Assembly: GCF_037478005.1 (NCBI RefSeq)
Contig: NZ_CP144164.1
Span: 4,588,001 to 4,652,000, forward strand
Direction: 5' to 3'
DNA from: Alteromonas sp. M12
GTDB lineage: Bacteria > Pseudomonadota > Gammaproteobacteria > Enterobacterales > Alteromonadaceae
Length of the DNA: 64,000 nucleotides
Below are positions 53,161-61,485 of this stretch, one piece after another. The position numbers and the translations under genes were made by a program. Numbering within the stretch: the first letter of the stretch is position 1; every line of letters starts with the position of its first letter. A model generated the notes under the pieces. That model was not told the DNA's origin and ran no database searches. It worked only from the letters and a program-made list of their open reading frames with translations.

Positions 53161-54591
53161 TTACGCAGTTTTCTCTTCAGCTAGTCCGCCACCCAAAACT
53201 CGATACAAAGTGATACGATTTTCCAAGTCGGCTTGTTTGGTCAGAATCAGCGATTGATTGGCTTGATACATTGTTCGCTGTGCTTCTAAAACGCTTTGAA
53301 AGTTATCGATACCACCTTTATAGCGGGCAAGGGATAAAACGTAACTGCGAGTTGCAGCCAACACCAAGGATTTTTGACTATTTAGCTGCTCTTGAATAGT
53401 TGCTCTGCGTGCTAACGCATCGGCGACCTCTGAGAACGCGCTTTGAATAGTGTATTCATATGCGGCTAAGTACTTCTGTTGCTGAGCTTCGCTGTACGCT
53501 AAGTTGGCATCATTAGATCCACCGTCAAATATTGGCAAGCTGATACTAGGTGCAAGGGTCCAGATTGAACTTGCACCGCCGCTGAATATATCTGCGAGTA
53601 CCGAGCTAGCCAAACCACCGGTTGCGGTTAAAGATAACGTTGGGAAATAGGCTGCTCTAGCTACACCAATATTGGCATTGGCCGATTTCAAAGTATGCTC
53701 AGCTGCCAATACATCGGGACGCTGCAACAATACAGATGATGACAAGCCAACAGGTACATCTGTGACTAAACTTTCGCTACTTGGTAATAGTTCTGGCAAT
53801 AAACTGTCGTCTAGTTGCTCGCCCACAAGCAAACGCAGTGCATTCAGATCTTGCGCCACTTGGGTTGTATAACTAGCAATATCAGAACGGGCGTTATAAT
53901 AAATGGTTTCAGCGCTGGCCACATCGATTCTAGAATCGATTCCCATTTCTAACCTTTTATTGGTTATATCCATGGTTTTTTGCGCGTTAGTGGCCGTTTC
54001 CTGAGCCAATTTGAGCTGGTTTTTATCAGCGGCCAAGGTTAACCAAGCACTGGTAATTTCACCAATCAGTGAAATTTTTGCCGCCTTTGCCGTTTCTTGA
54101 CTCGACAAATAAGCTTCCATTTGCACCGCACTTAAACTGCGGTTTTTGCCAAACAGATCTATTTCGTAACTACTTAAACCAACTTCAGCTTGGTAGGTCG
54201 TACTAATATTTCCTGACGAAGCCTTAGTACGATTACCGCTTAATCCTGCATTTATCTGCGGATACAGTTCTGCATCTTGGATTCGATAAGTTGCTCGGGC
54301 AGCTTCTACATCGGCTAAAGTTTGGCGCAAGCTTCTATTACTTTTCAGGGCAAGTTCAATAACCTGAGTTAAGCGTGGATCTTTAATAAAGCTTTTCCAC
54401 GGCACCTGCGCGGCCTGTTGGTCTGATAAACCGGGAGTCTGCGCTTGGGGAGCATTTTCCCATGTCTGTGCAACAGGCAGTTCTGAACGTGTATATTCAG
54501 GCGATAAAGTACTACAACCTGCCAATATCAAAGCACCAGCAATAGGTAATAAACGAGCGACACCCTTGTTAGGTAAAGAGAATTTACGCAT
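53161..54591 (-). CDS. RND outer-membrane efflux lipoprotein (NodT/OprM family)
   Basis: A 476-residue TolC-like protein with a lipoprotein signal (LLPIAGALILAGC). Two outer-membrane efflux repeats with long coiled helices follow (LKSNRSLRQTLADVEAARATYRI region; FPTLSLTATGGLASS). The ATG at 54589-54591 overlaps the RND pump stop by eight bases and has GGGAG seven bases upstream; a longer frame to 54720 is a read-through of the pump gene. It forms the exit duct of the pump encoded just before. Confidence 0.95.
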   Translation of the reverse strand: MRKFSLPNKGVARLLPIAGALILAGCSTLSPEYTRSELPVAQTWENAPQAQTPGLSDQQAAQVPWKSFIKDPRLTQVIELALKSNRSLRQTLADVEAARATYRIQDAELYPQINAGLSGNRTKASSGNISTTYQAEVGLSSYEIDLFGKNRSLSAVQMEAYLSSQETAKAAKISLIGEITSAWLTLAADKNQLKLAQETATNAQKTMDITNKRLEMGIDSRIDVASAETIYYNARSDIASYTTQVAQDLNALRLLVGEQLDDSLLPELLPSSESLVTDVPVGLSSSVLLQRPDVLAAEHTLKSANANIGVARAAYFPTLSLTATGGLASSVLADIFSGGASSIWTLAPSISLPIFDGGSNDANLAYSEAQQQKYLAAYEYTIQSAFSEVADALARRATIQEQLNSQKSLVLAATRSYVLSLARYKGGIDNFQSVLEAQRTMYQANQSLILTKQADLENRITLYRVLGGGLAEEKTA

Positions 54592-57500
54592 CAGCTTTCT
54601 CCCCTGTATTAACAGCATCATCATAAACCGGACGTCTTTTTGGGAATAAGCCACGGATGATGACAAAGAATAAAGGTACAAAGAAAATCCCCAAAACAGT
54701 TGCGGTGAAGGTTCCACCAACGATTCCTGTACCTATGGAAATTCGACTATTAGCTCCTGCACCGGATGAGATAGCCAATGGTATGGTTCCGAAAATGAAC
54801 GCAAGAGACGTCATAATGATTGGCCTTAAACGCAACTTGGCAGCGTGCACAGCAGAATCAATCAACGACATACCGCGCTGATAAGAAGACTCTGCAAATT
54901 CCACAATCAAAATCGCATTTTTTGAAGCCAATCCAATGGTAGTAACCAGAGCTACTTGGAAATAAATGTCATTTTCCAAACCTCTTAAACTGGCTGCCAA
55001 TGCTGCACCTACAACACCAAGCGGGATAACTAAAATCACCGATAACGGCACCGACCAACTTTCATATAACGCCGCTAGCGCTAAGAAAACCACTAAAATG
55101 GAAATAGCGTAGAGGGTGGAGGACTGTCCACTAGATAATTTCTCTTGGTAAGATAATCCACTCCATGAGAAATTTAATTTTCCCTGCCCCACTTCTTGGG
55201 TTAAGCGCTCCATTTCAGCCATAGCTTGACCCGAACTGACGCCACTGGCTGCCGCACCTTGAAGCTGATAAGACGCAATTCCATTAAAACGAGACAAACT
55301 TTGTGGTGCGCTTGACCAAGAAATAGTACTGAAAGCGGAGAAAGGCGTCATACTCGTTTCACCATCAGCGTTGGTGCCACGAACATGCCATTCACCCAGG
55401 TCTTCAGGTTTCGAACGGAACTGCGCATCACTTTCTAAATAGACCTTTTTCACCCGACCATTATCAATAAAGTCATTTACATAAGTTCCAGCCCAAGCTG
55501 AGGTTAAGGTGCTAGATACATCTGATAATGACAATCCAAGTGCGGTGGCTTTGCCATTATCAATATCAATTTTCAGTTGAGGAGTATCACTTAACGCCCC
55601 TTCTCTGACCCCAACAAGCAAACTGCTTTGTCGTGCTTTTTCGAGCAACTCATTTTTCAATTGGGTAAGCTCATCACGAGTTGTGCCCGCTGCGGCTTGC
55701 AATTCAAAGGTGAAACCATTGCTTTGCCCTAGCCCTTGAATCACCGGCTGCGACATAGAATATACGCTGGCATCACGAATACTAGACAGGTTTTTATTCA
55801 TTCGATTAATTAGCGCATCTGCACTTTGCTCTTCGTTAGGTCGCTCATCCCAAGGCGTCAATGCAACAAATCCCATACCCGCATTTTGGCCACTACCGGC
55901 GAAATTAAAACCGGAAATAGAAAAGGAACGAATAACAATGTCAGACTCTTTTTCCTGCAGGTATTGCTCGACTTGCTCTGCCACGGCCCGTGTACGCTTG
56001 ATGGATGCACCTGGGGGCAAATTAATTTGAAACATAGTGCTGCCCTGATCTTCTTGAGGTAAGAAACCAGTAGGTAGACGAACAATTAGCAAACCTAAAA
56101 CAACAACTATGCCACCGTACACCAAAACCCAGCGAACTTTACGCGCAATAATGCTTTCGACATGGCCAGTATAAGACTTCGTCATGCGCTCAAAACCGCG
56201 ATTAAAACGAGCAAAAAAGCCCTTACCTTCACTGCTATGGTTGCTTTGTTTAAGCATACTGGCACATAACGTAGGACTCAGGGTTAACGCGACAATAACC
56301 GATAACGTCATAGAAGAGACAATAGCAATAGAGAACTGTTTATAGATTACACCTGTGGAGCCACCAAAAAACGCCATAGGTAAAAATACAGCAGATAACA
56401 CAACCGCGATTCCCACCAGTGCCGTACTAATTTCCGACATAGACTCTATGGTCGCATCACGTGGCGATAGGTTCTTTTCGCGCATCAAACGTTCGACGTT
56501 TTCTACCACAACAATGGCATCATCTACCAACAAACCAATGGACAAGACAATACCGAACATAGTCAGTGTGTTGATTGAGAACCCAAACGCCGCCAGCACG
56601 CCAAATGTCCCCAATAAAACTACCGGCACAGCAATAGCAGGGATCAATGTGGCCCGCCAATTTTGCAAAAACAACCACATAACCAGCACAACTAAAATAA
56701 CCGCTTCAATCAGGGTTTGTACCACTTCACTTATGGATATTTTAATAAACGCTGTGCTGTCACGGGGGAAGGTCACTTCGTAACCGTCAGGTAAGTTGAC
56801 CGACAGTTCAGCCACTTTATCTTTAACCCGCGTGGCCGTATCAAGGGCGTTTGCTCCAGGTGACAACATTATTGCAATACCTGAGGCTGGATGGCCGTTC
56901 AAACGTGGAATAGCGCTATAACTTTCACTGCCAATTTCCACTCGAGCGACATCACTTAAGCGTACATTCGCCCCCGTTGAATTGTATTTAACAATAATAT
57001 TGCGAAATTCTTCCGGCGTAGACATCATCGATTGGGCAGTCACAGTAGCATTCAATTCTTGATTAGCCAGCGTAGGTACGGCACCTATTTTACCAGCAGG
57101 AACCTGAACATTTTGTGCGCTTAATGCACTGCTAATGTCTGACGGCATAAGCTCATAAGCCGCTAATTTATTCGGGTCTAACCAAATACGCATGGCATAT
57201 TGCGAACCGAATACTCTGACGTCACCAACACCTTCAATTCGTGCTAGAGAGTCTTGTAGGTTGGAAGATATATAGTCTGCTACATCAAAGGCTGTCGCCT
57301 GATCGGTTTTATCATACAGTGCAACTACCAATAAAAAATCTGAATTGGATTTAGTAACTGTGACACCTTGTGCTTGCACCGACTCAGGAAATCGAGTACT
57401 AACTTGCTCAACTTTATTTTGTACCTGTACTTGCGCGTAATCAGGATCAGTCCCTTCTTCAAAGGTGATTTTAACCGAAGCTGCACCATCAGACGTGCTA

Positions 57501-57745
57501 GAAGACGAAAAATACAGAAGCCCATCTAACCCTGTTAACTGTTGTTCTAGTATTTGCGTAACACTGTTTTCAACTGTGGCCGCATCCGCCCCTGTATAGC
57601 TAGTACTTACACTGATTACAGGCGGTGCCACACTTGGGTACTGCGCTACAGGCAACGATAAAATAGAGGCAATACCCGTAAGCATAATGATGATTGAGAT
57701 AACCCAAGCAAATACTGGGCGATCAATAAAAAAGCGAGCAAACAT
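54584..57745 (-). CDS. RND multidrug efflux pump (AcrB/MexB, HAE1 class)
   Basis: A 1053-residue inner-membrane transporter with twelve helices and two periplasmic domains. It starts FARFFIDRPVFAWVISI and has the proton-relay Asp pair in LVDDAIVVVENVERLM and the Lys in GLASKNAILIVEFAE. It exports hydrophobic drugs or solvents by proton antiport. The ATG at 57743-57745 is preferred over a TTG one codon earlier. It follows the fusion-protein gene by three bases and overlaps the outer-membrane gene, so the three are one operon. Confidence 0.97.
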   Translation of the reverse strand: MFARFFIDRPVFAWVISIIIMLTGIASILSLPVAQYPSVAPPVISVSTSYTGADAATVENSVTQILEQQLTGLDGLLYFSSSSTSDGAASVKITFEEGTDPDYAQVQVQNKVEQVSTRFPESVQAQGVTVTKSNSDFLLVVALYDKTDQATAFDVADYISSNLQDSLARIEGVGDVRVFGSQYAMRIWLDPNKLAAYELMPSDISSALSAQNVQVPAGKIGAVPTLANQELNATVTAQSMMSTPEEFRNIIVKYNSTGANVRLSDVARVEIGSESYSAIPRLNGHPASGIAIMLSPGANALDTATRVKDKVAELSVNLPDGYEVTFPRDSTAFIKISISEVVQTLIEAVILVVLVMWLFLQNWRATLIPAIAVPVVLLGTFGVLAAFGFSINTLTMFGIVLSIGLLVDDAIVVVENVERLMREKNLSPRDATIESMSEISTALVGIAVVLSAVFLPMAFFGGSTGVIYKQFSIAIVSSMTLSVIVALTLSPTLCASMLKQSNHSSEGKGFFARFNRGFERMTKSYTGHVESIIARKVRWVLVYGGIVVVLGLLIVRLPTGFLPQEDQGSTMFQINLPPGASIKRTRAVAEQVEQYLQEKESDIVIRSFSISGFNFAGSGQNAGMGFVALTPWDERPNEEQSADALINRMNKNLSSIRDASVYSMSQPVIQGLGQSNGFTFELQAAAGTTRDELTQLKNELLEKARQSSLLVGVREGALSDTPQLKIDIDNGKATALGLSLSDVSSTLTSAWAGTYVNDFIDNGRVKKVYLESDAQFRSKPEDLGEWHVRGTNADGETSMTPFSAFSTISWSSAPQSLSRFNGIASYQLQGAAASGVSSGQAMAEMERLTQEVGQGKLNFSWSGLSYQEKLSSGQSSTLYAISILVVFLALAALYESWSVPLSVILVIPLGVVGAALAASLRGLENDIYFQVALVTTIGLASKNAILIVEFAESSYQRGMSLIDSAVHAAKLRLRPIIMTSLAFIFGTIPLAISSGAGANSRISIGTGIVGGTFTATVLGIFFVPLFFVIIRGLFPKRRPVYDDAVNTGEKADA

Positions 57746-57748
57746 CAA

Positions 57749-58939
57749 CTACACTCCCACTTGTACAGAGGAGCTATTTTGGTCTTGTTTAACCACGGTG
57801 ATCATGGTGCCTTGCTCGGTCATTTCAACCAATACAGGTTTAACTTCACTGCCAGGACGAACTTTACCAGCCCCTTCAACTAAGAGCTTATCGTTCTCTG
57901 ACAATCCGCTTGAGATCAACCATTTGTTTTCAACGGCATTAACGGTTTCAACAGTGCGTTTTTCGACTAAGTTATTCTCACCAATAACATAGGCATAAGC
58001 TTCGCCTGTGGCTGAGTGATAAATACCTTGTTGTGGAACGAGTATTGCGTGTTGATTGACCGCTTCATTTACTTGAGTTCTTACGAACATTCCAGGTAAT
58101 AACAAACCATTTGGATTCGGAAATTCAGCGCGAAGGGTGACAGTACCGGTTGACGCATCTACTGACACTTCCTGCATTTTCAACTGGCCTTTGTGGTCAT
58201 ACTCAGAGCCGTCTTCCAAGGTAAGTGAAACTTCAGTTGTGCCTTCGGAAATCCCCTTGGAACCCAACATTTGACGCAATTTAAGCAATTCTTTACTGCT
58301 TTTTGTCATATCCACATAGATAGGGTCAAGTTTGCGGATAGTCGCTAAGGCGGTAGTTTGCTGCGCAGTAACTAATGCCCCTTGAGTCACATTGGAAATG
58401 CCAATATGCCCAGAAATAGGAGCGGTAACCTTAGTAAATTCAAGATTGATAGACGCAGAAGCTAATGCGGCTTCATACTTTTCAATATTGGCTTTCGCTT
58501 CTAAATAAGTCGCATGAACATCGTCAGCATCTTGTTGTGAAACACCTTCAAACTTCAACAAGTTCGCATAACGCTCATCCTTCAACTTAGCCGTTTCTAG
58601 CGAAGCCTTAGCACTGTTCAAATTTGCTTTTGCTTCATTGTAAGCTGCCTGATACGTAGCCGGATCAATTTGATAGAGCAATTCACCTTTTTCTACGGTA
58701 TTGCCCTCATTGAATAAACGCTGTTGCACAATGCCACCTACCTGTGGGCGTACTTCTGCAATTGAGGAAGCAACAACACGACCTTGCATTTTAGTATCAA
58801 TTTTATGCTCACCCGTTGTTACTGCAACATAAGATACGACTGGCACAGAGGCGGTTTTCGGGGGTGCGCTTTCTTGCTGGCAACCACTTAGCAAAGTTAC
58901 TACCGTAAGCAGTCCCACGATGCTGATTGAAGATTTCAT
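57749..58939 (-). CDS. RND efflux membrane-fusion protein (AcrA/MexA family)
   Basis: A 396-residue periplasmic adaptor with a lipoprotein signal (LLTVVTLLSGC). It has a biotinyl/lipoyl hinge (VEKGELLYQIDPATYQAAYNEAKANL region), a coiled alpha-hairpin (ANLNSAKASLETAKLKDERY), and a lipoyl return strand (GHIGISNVTQGALV). A beta-barrel follows. It connects the pump and the outer-membrane factor. First gene of the five-gene unit that also includes the response regulator and kinase. Confidence 0.96.
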   Translation of the reverse strand: MKSSISIVGLLTVVTLLSGCQQESAPPKTASVPVVSYVAVTTGEHKIDTKMQGRVVASSIAEVRPQVGGIVQQRLFNEGNTVEKGELLYQIDPATYQAAYNEAKANLNSAKASLETAKLKDERYANLLKFEGVSQQDADDVHATYLEAKANIEKYEAALASASINLEFTKVTAPISGHIGISNVTQGALVTAQQTTALATIRKLDPIYVDMTKSSKELLKLRQMLGSKGISEGTTEVSLTLEDGSEYDHKGQLKMQEVSVDASTGTVTLRAEFPNPNGLLLPGMFVRTQVNEAVNQHAILVPQQGIYHSATGEAYAYVIGENNLVEKRTVETVNAVENKWLISSGLSENDKLLVEGAGKVRPGSEVKPVLVEMTEQGTMITVVKQDQNSSSVQVGV

Positions 58940-59319
58940 AATTAAGCATTCCTAATTAAATACACAAAATAAGATGAGGCGAAAGCCACTTTATGATTGT
59001 GCAATGCACTATCGATAAATTGTATTGGCCTATAATTGAAGCAAAGCTTAACAAGCTGATGGTTAAGGTAGGGTTAACGTATCTATGCTGTTTTAAAATA
59101 TGTTCATAAATCTTTACGATTATTGTTTATATTGGTTGTCAGTGGGATTAAGTAGGAGTAACTAGTTATTTCTAACAGCGCACATTCTCTATAATTAGTG
59201 TTACTGTTTTTAGACTTTAAACCGCCTCACTTCATAATATCTGCACATTTATTCTGTAGACTAATGAGTATACTTAATGAAAAGTTAGCTTAGTAAAATC
59301 AGAATTCAGAGGTTAAAGC
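58940..59319. other. Divergent control region, efflux operon / YHYH gene
   Basis: 380 bases without a gene. A short palindrome AGCTT-AAC-AAGCT lies at 59045-59057 and a TTAAG/GTTAAC-rich stretch follows to about 59080. A response-regulator site is likely here but cannot be assigned by eye. Confidence 0.4.
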
Positions 59320-60357
59320 ATGGGATTATCATATCAATGGCCATTAATGATGGTGGCTGTGTCTGCTGCGATTGCATTAACAGGATGCAACGACGCTTCG
59401 GTCAAGAATGTTACGCAATCAGCCAGTGCCAAGGGCATAGACCTTTCCATGTTTGCCGAAGGAGCGTTTCTCGAAACGCCGACAATCGTTGACTGTGAAA
59501 CAGCTGAAGGCACAAAAACCACCTGCTATAAATTAGTTACCTCTGGGGCGCCAGCAGGACGTGAACCTGGTCCTTTTTGCCCGAGAAAAATCACCGATGG
59601 GGCAGATAAAGGCGGAACTTGGTTTAGTAAAGAGGGAACTGGCGATTTGGTAGATATCACCGGTGAGTTTATTTTAAAGCTAGGTGAATATTACGGTGAC
59701 GAAAAGTGGATGGTGTATGAAGCCAACACTGGAAATGTGCGCTACACCGCGACCAAAGCAGCCTGTTTAGGGGCGGCACGGCCTGACGTTGAAGAACAAT
59801 ATATGCAAAACTGCATTGAATGCGAATTAGAATACCTTGATGACGATTTTTCACTGACTTATCTAATTCCTACCCAACCTATTCCTGCAGCTGAAACCGG
59901 ACGAGTTCATACGGTAGGCATTGCCTTAGACGGCACTGAACTATCTGGTCCAGCACCAATTAATGCCATTCTAGGAGCCTATACCATCGCAGCTTTTGAC
60001 GATTGTGGTGGACATATTAACGTCCATCAAGGCTATCACTACCATTCGACCACCGGCTGCACTGATACCCTCGAAGACACCGATGATGGTCATGCTCCTT
60101 TAATTGGTTACGCGTCTGATGGATACGGTATTTACGCAATGAAAGATGCCCAAGGTAAAGAAACAGAAGGACTTGATCAGTGTCGGGGAATTACCGACCA
60201 AACACGAGGTTATCATTACCACGCTGCCAGTCCCAGTGAGAATATGTTCATAGGCTGCTTGCACGGCGAATCCGTTCGCCCCGCTGGCGGCCCTCCTGGC
60301 GGACCTAATGGCGCAGGTGGTCCGCCAAATGATCATCCGCCTCCCCGTGGAGAATAG
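59320..60357 (+). CDS. YHYH-domain lipoprotein
   Basis: A 345-residue lipoprotein (signal SAAIALTGC). The core is a YHYH domain: HINVHQGYHYHSTTGC and the second RGYHYHAA with metal-binding-like histidines, plus GHAPLIGYASDGYGIY. The C-terminus is Gly/Pro-rich (PPGGPNGAGGPPNDH). Several Cys residues suggest disulfides (ETKTTCYK-like ETEG...TTCY, AACLG, QNCIECE). YHYH proteins are exported and of unknown function, often near copper or hydroxylase genes. GAGG is the ribosome binding site. Confidence 0.88.
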   Translation: MGLSYQWPLMMVAVSAAIALTGCNDASVKNVTQSASAKGIDLSMFAEGAFLETPTIVDCETAEGTKTTCYKLVTSGAPAGREPGPFCPRKITDGADKGGTWFSKEGTGDLVDITGEFILKLGEYYGDEKWMVYEANTGNVRYTATKAACLGAARPDVEEQYMQNCIECELEYLDDDFSLTYLIPTQPIPAAETGRVHTVGIALDGTELSGPAPINAILGAYTIAAFDDCGGHINVHQGYHYHSTTGCTDTLEDTDDGHAPLIGYASDGYGIYAMKDAQGKETEGLDQCRGITDQTRGYHYHAASPSENMFIGCLHGESVRPAGGPPGGPNGAGGPPNDHPPPRGE

Positions 60358-60442
60358 TGGAAAAGATGAGTCTGAGGTCAAAGCTGAAGCTGAATATGAA
60401 CACAGCTCCAACTAAACAGGCTCATTACAATTAACAGCCTTG

Positions 60443-60856
60443 TCAGTTGACTAAACCGTTCTTTGCCAAATCCTTTAAATCTTTAATAGCTTGAGCGGCG
60501 TCCTTGGTACTGACAAAAATATGATCGTGATAATAACCAGCAACCACGTTTGCACTGATATTTGATTGGGTAAGTTTTTTAGAGATAGCGGCGGTTAAAC
60601 CAACGGCATCAAGGCTTGAGTGCACATTTAGGGTAATACACTTAAATACCCCTGAATAAGCAATTTTTTGCTTATCGGCGAGGTGTTTTTCAATAATCAC
60701 CGACATACCTTCTTTTTCTAAAAACGTGCTTATCGGTTTCAACTGTTGCAACATTTGGTAATCATAAGTTTCAAAAGTCGCAAACACATACTCTTGTGGC
60801 AACAAAACGGGTTCCATTGAAGCAATAAGTTTGGCTAAATCTTTTTCACCAGACAT
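60443..60856 (-). CDS. ACT-domain protein (DUF2241/ACT_3 type)
   Basis: A 137-residue cytoplasmic protein with two ACT-like halves: residues 1-62 (SGEKDLAKLIASMEPVL, YVFATFE) and 63-137 (YSGVFKCITLNVHSSLDAVGLTAAISKKL, ANVVAGYYHDHIFV). Such proteins bind amino acids and regulate, but no target is known. It follows the guanidinium exporter gene by 40 bases on the same strand and may share its riboswitch-controlled transcript. Confidence 0.88.
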   Translation of the reverse strand: MSGEKDLAKLIASMEPVLLPQEYVFATFETYDYQMLQQLKPISTFLEKEGMSVIIEKHLADKQKIAYSGVFKCITLNVHSSLDAVGLTAAISKKLTQSNISANVVAGYYHDHIFVSTKDAAQAIKDLKDLAKNGLVN

Positions 60857-60896
60857 AAATATCTCACTCTTTTTATAATCGTAAATCTTCTTGAAA

Positions 60897-61211
60897 TTAA
60901 CTACTCAACTTCAAACCAATAACTCCCAACGCAATGATAATTAAACAAATAAGTTGTTTAATAGAAAGGCTTTGATCGAAGAAGTAATGATTAATAATTG
61001 AAATACTAGACGCACCAACAGCCAACCAAACAAGATATGCATGGCTAATGGGAATGTCTTTTGTTGCAATTGAAAACAACAGTAAACTCAGTGCCATAGA
61101 TAACACAGCAAGTATAACGTAGGGAATATGAGTAAATGATTCAGATTTTTGAATACCGACTAACCAACCAGCTTCCAAAAACCCTGCAATAATGAGAATA
61201 AACCAAGACAT
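60897..61211 (-). CDS. gdx: Guanidinium exporter, SMR family
   Basis: A 104-residue four-helix SMR transporter starting MSWFILIIAGFLEAGWLVG, with the essential Glu13. The sequence follows SugE/Gdx rather than EmrE (AYLVWLAVGASSISIINH, LIIIALGVIGLKLSS end). Gdx exports guanidinium by proton antiport as an antiparallel dimer. The ATG at 61209-61211 fits the family; another ATG four codons upstream is possible. The guanidine-II riboswitch immediately upstream supports the substrate. Confidence 0.93.
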   Translation of the reverse strand: MSWFILIIAGFLEAGWLVGIQKSESFTHIPYVILAVLSMALSLLLFSIATKDIPISHAYLVWLAVGASSISIINHYFFDQSLSIKQLICLIIIALGVIGLKLSS

Positions 61212-61229
61212 AATAACGCTCATATTAAG

Positions 61230-61277
61230 TTGAGGTCGTCCTCAAAAAATAAAATAGAGCGGTGAGGTCGTCCCCAC
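61230..61277 (-). promoter_or_regulatory. Guanidine-II (mini-ykkC) riboswitch
   Basis: Two small hairpins on the minus strand, each with the hallmark ACGA loop closed by a six-base-pair stem. P1 is GTGGGG-ACGA-CCTCAC (61277-61262) and P2 is TTGAGG-ACGA-CCTCAA (61245-61230), joined by a 16-base AT-rich linker. P2 ends six bases before the first candidate ATG of gdx. Two ACGR-looped stems next to an SMR gene are diagnostic of this class, which turns on translation when guanidinium binds. Confidence 0.9.
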
Positions 61278-61485
61278 ATCCAAGTTTGAAGTTGGATCCT
61301 AGCAACAGCCTATTTAGAAATCAATTCCTGACTTTTTAAAAATTAAAATACAAATAATTCAAACACATACAGAACAATCTCTGAGTAAATTTCTATTTCT
61401 TCATTTTTTTGATGGTTTTTTAGACTGCTTTACGCTTCTTAGATTAAGGCATCAATAAAACAATAAGTTCACCAAGGAGAATTCA

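Noticed and set aside
53161..54720. Long form of the outer-membrane factor
   Set aside because: The extra N-terminal residues are the pump gene read in another frame, and the ATG at 54591 has a ribosome binding site and lipoprotein signal.
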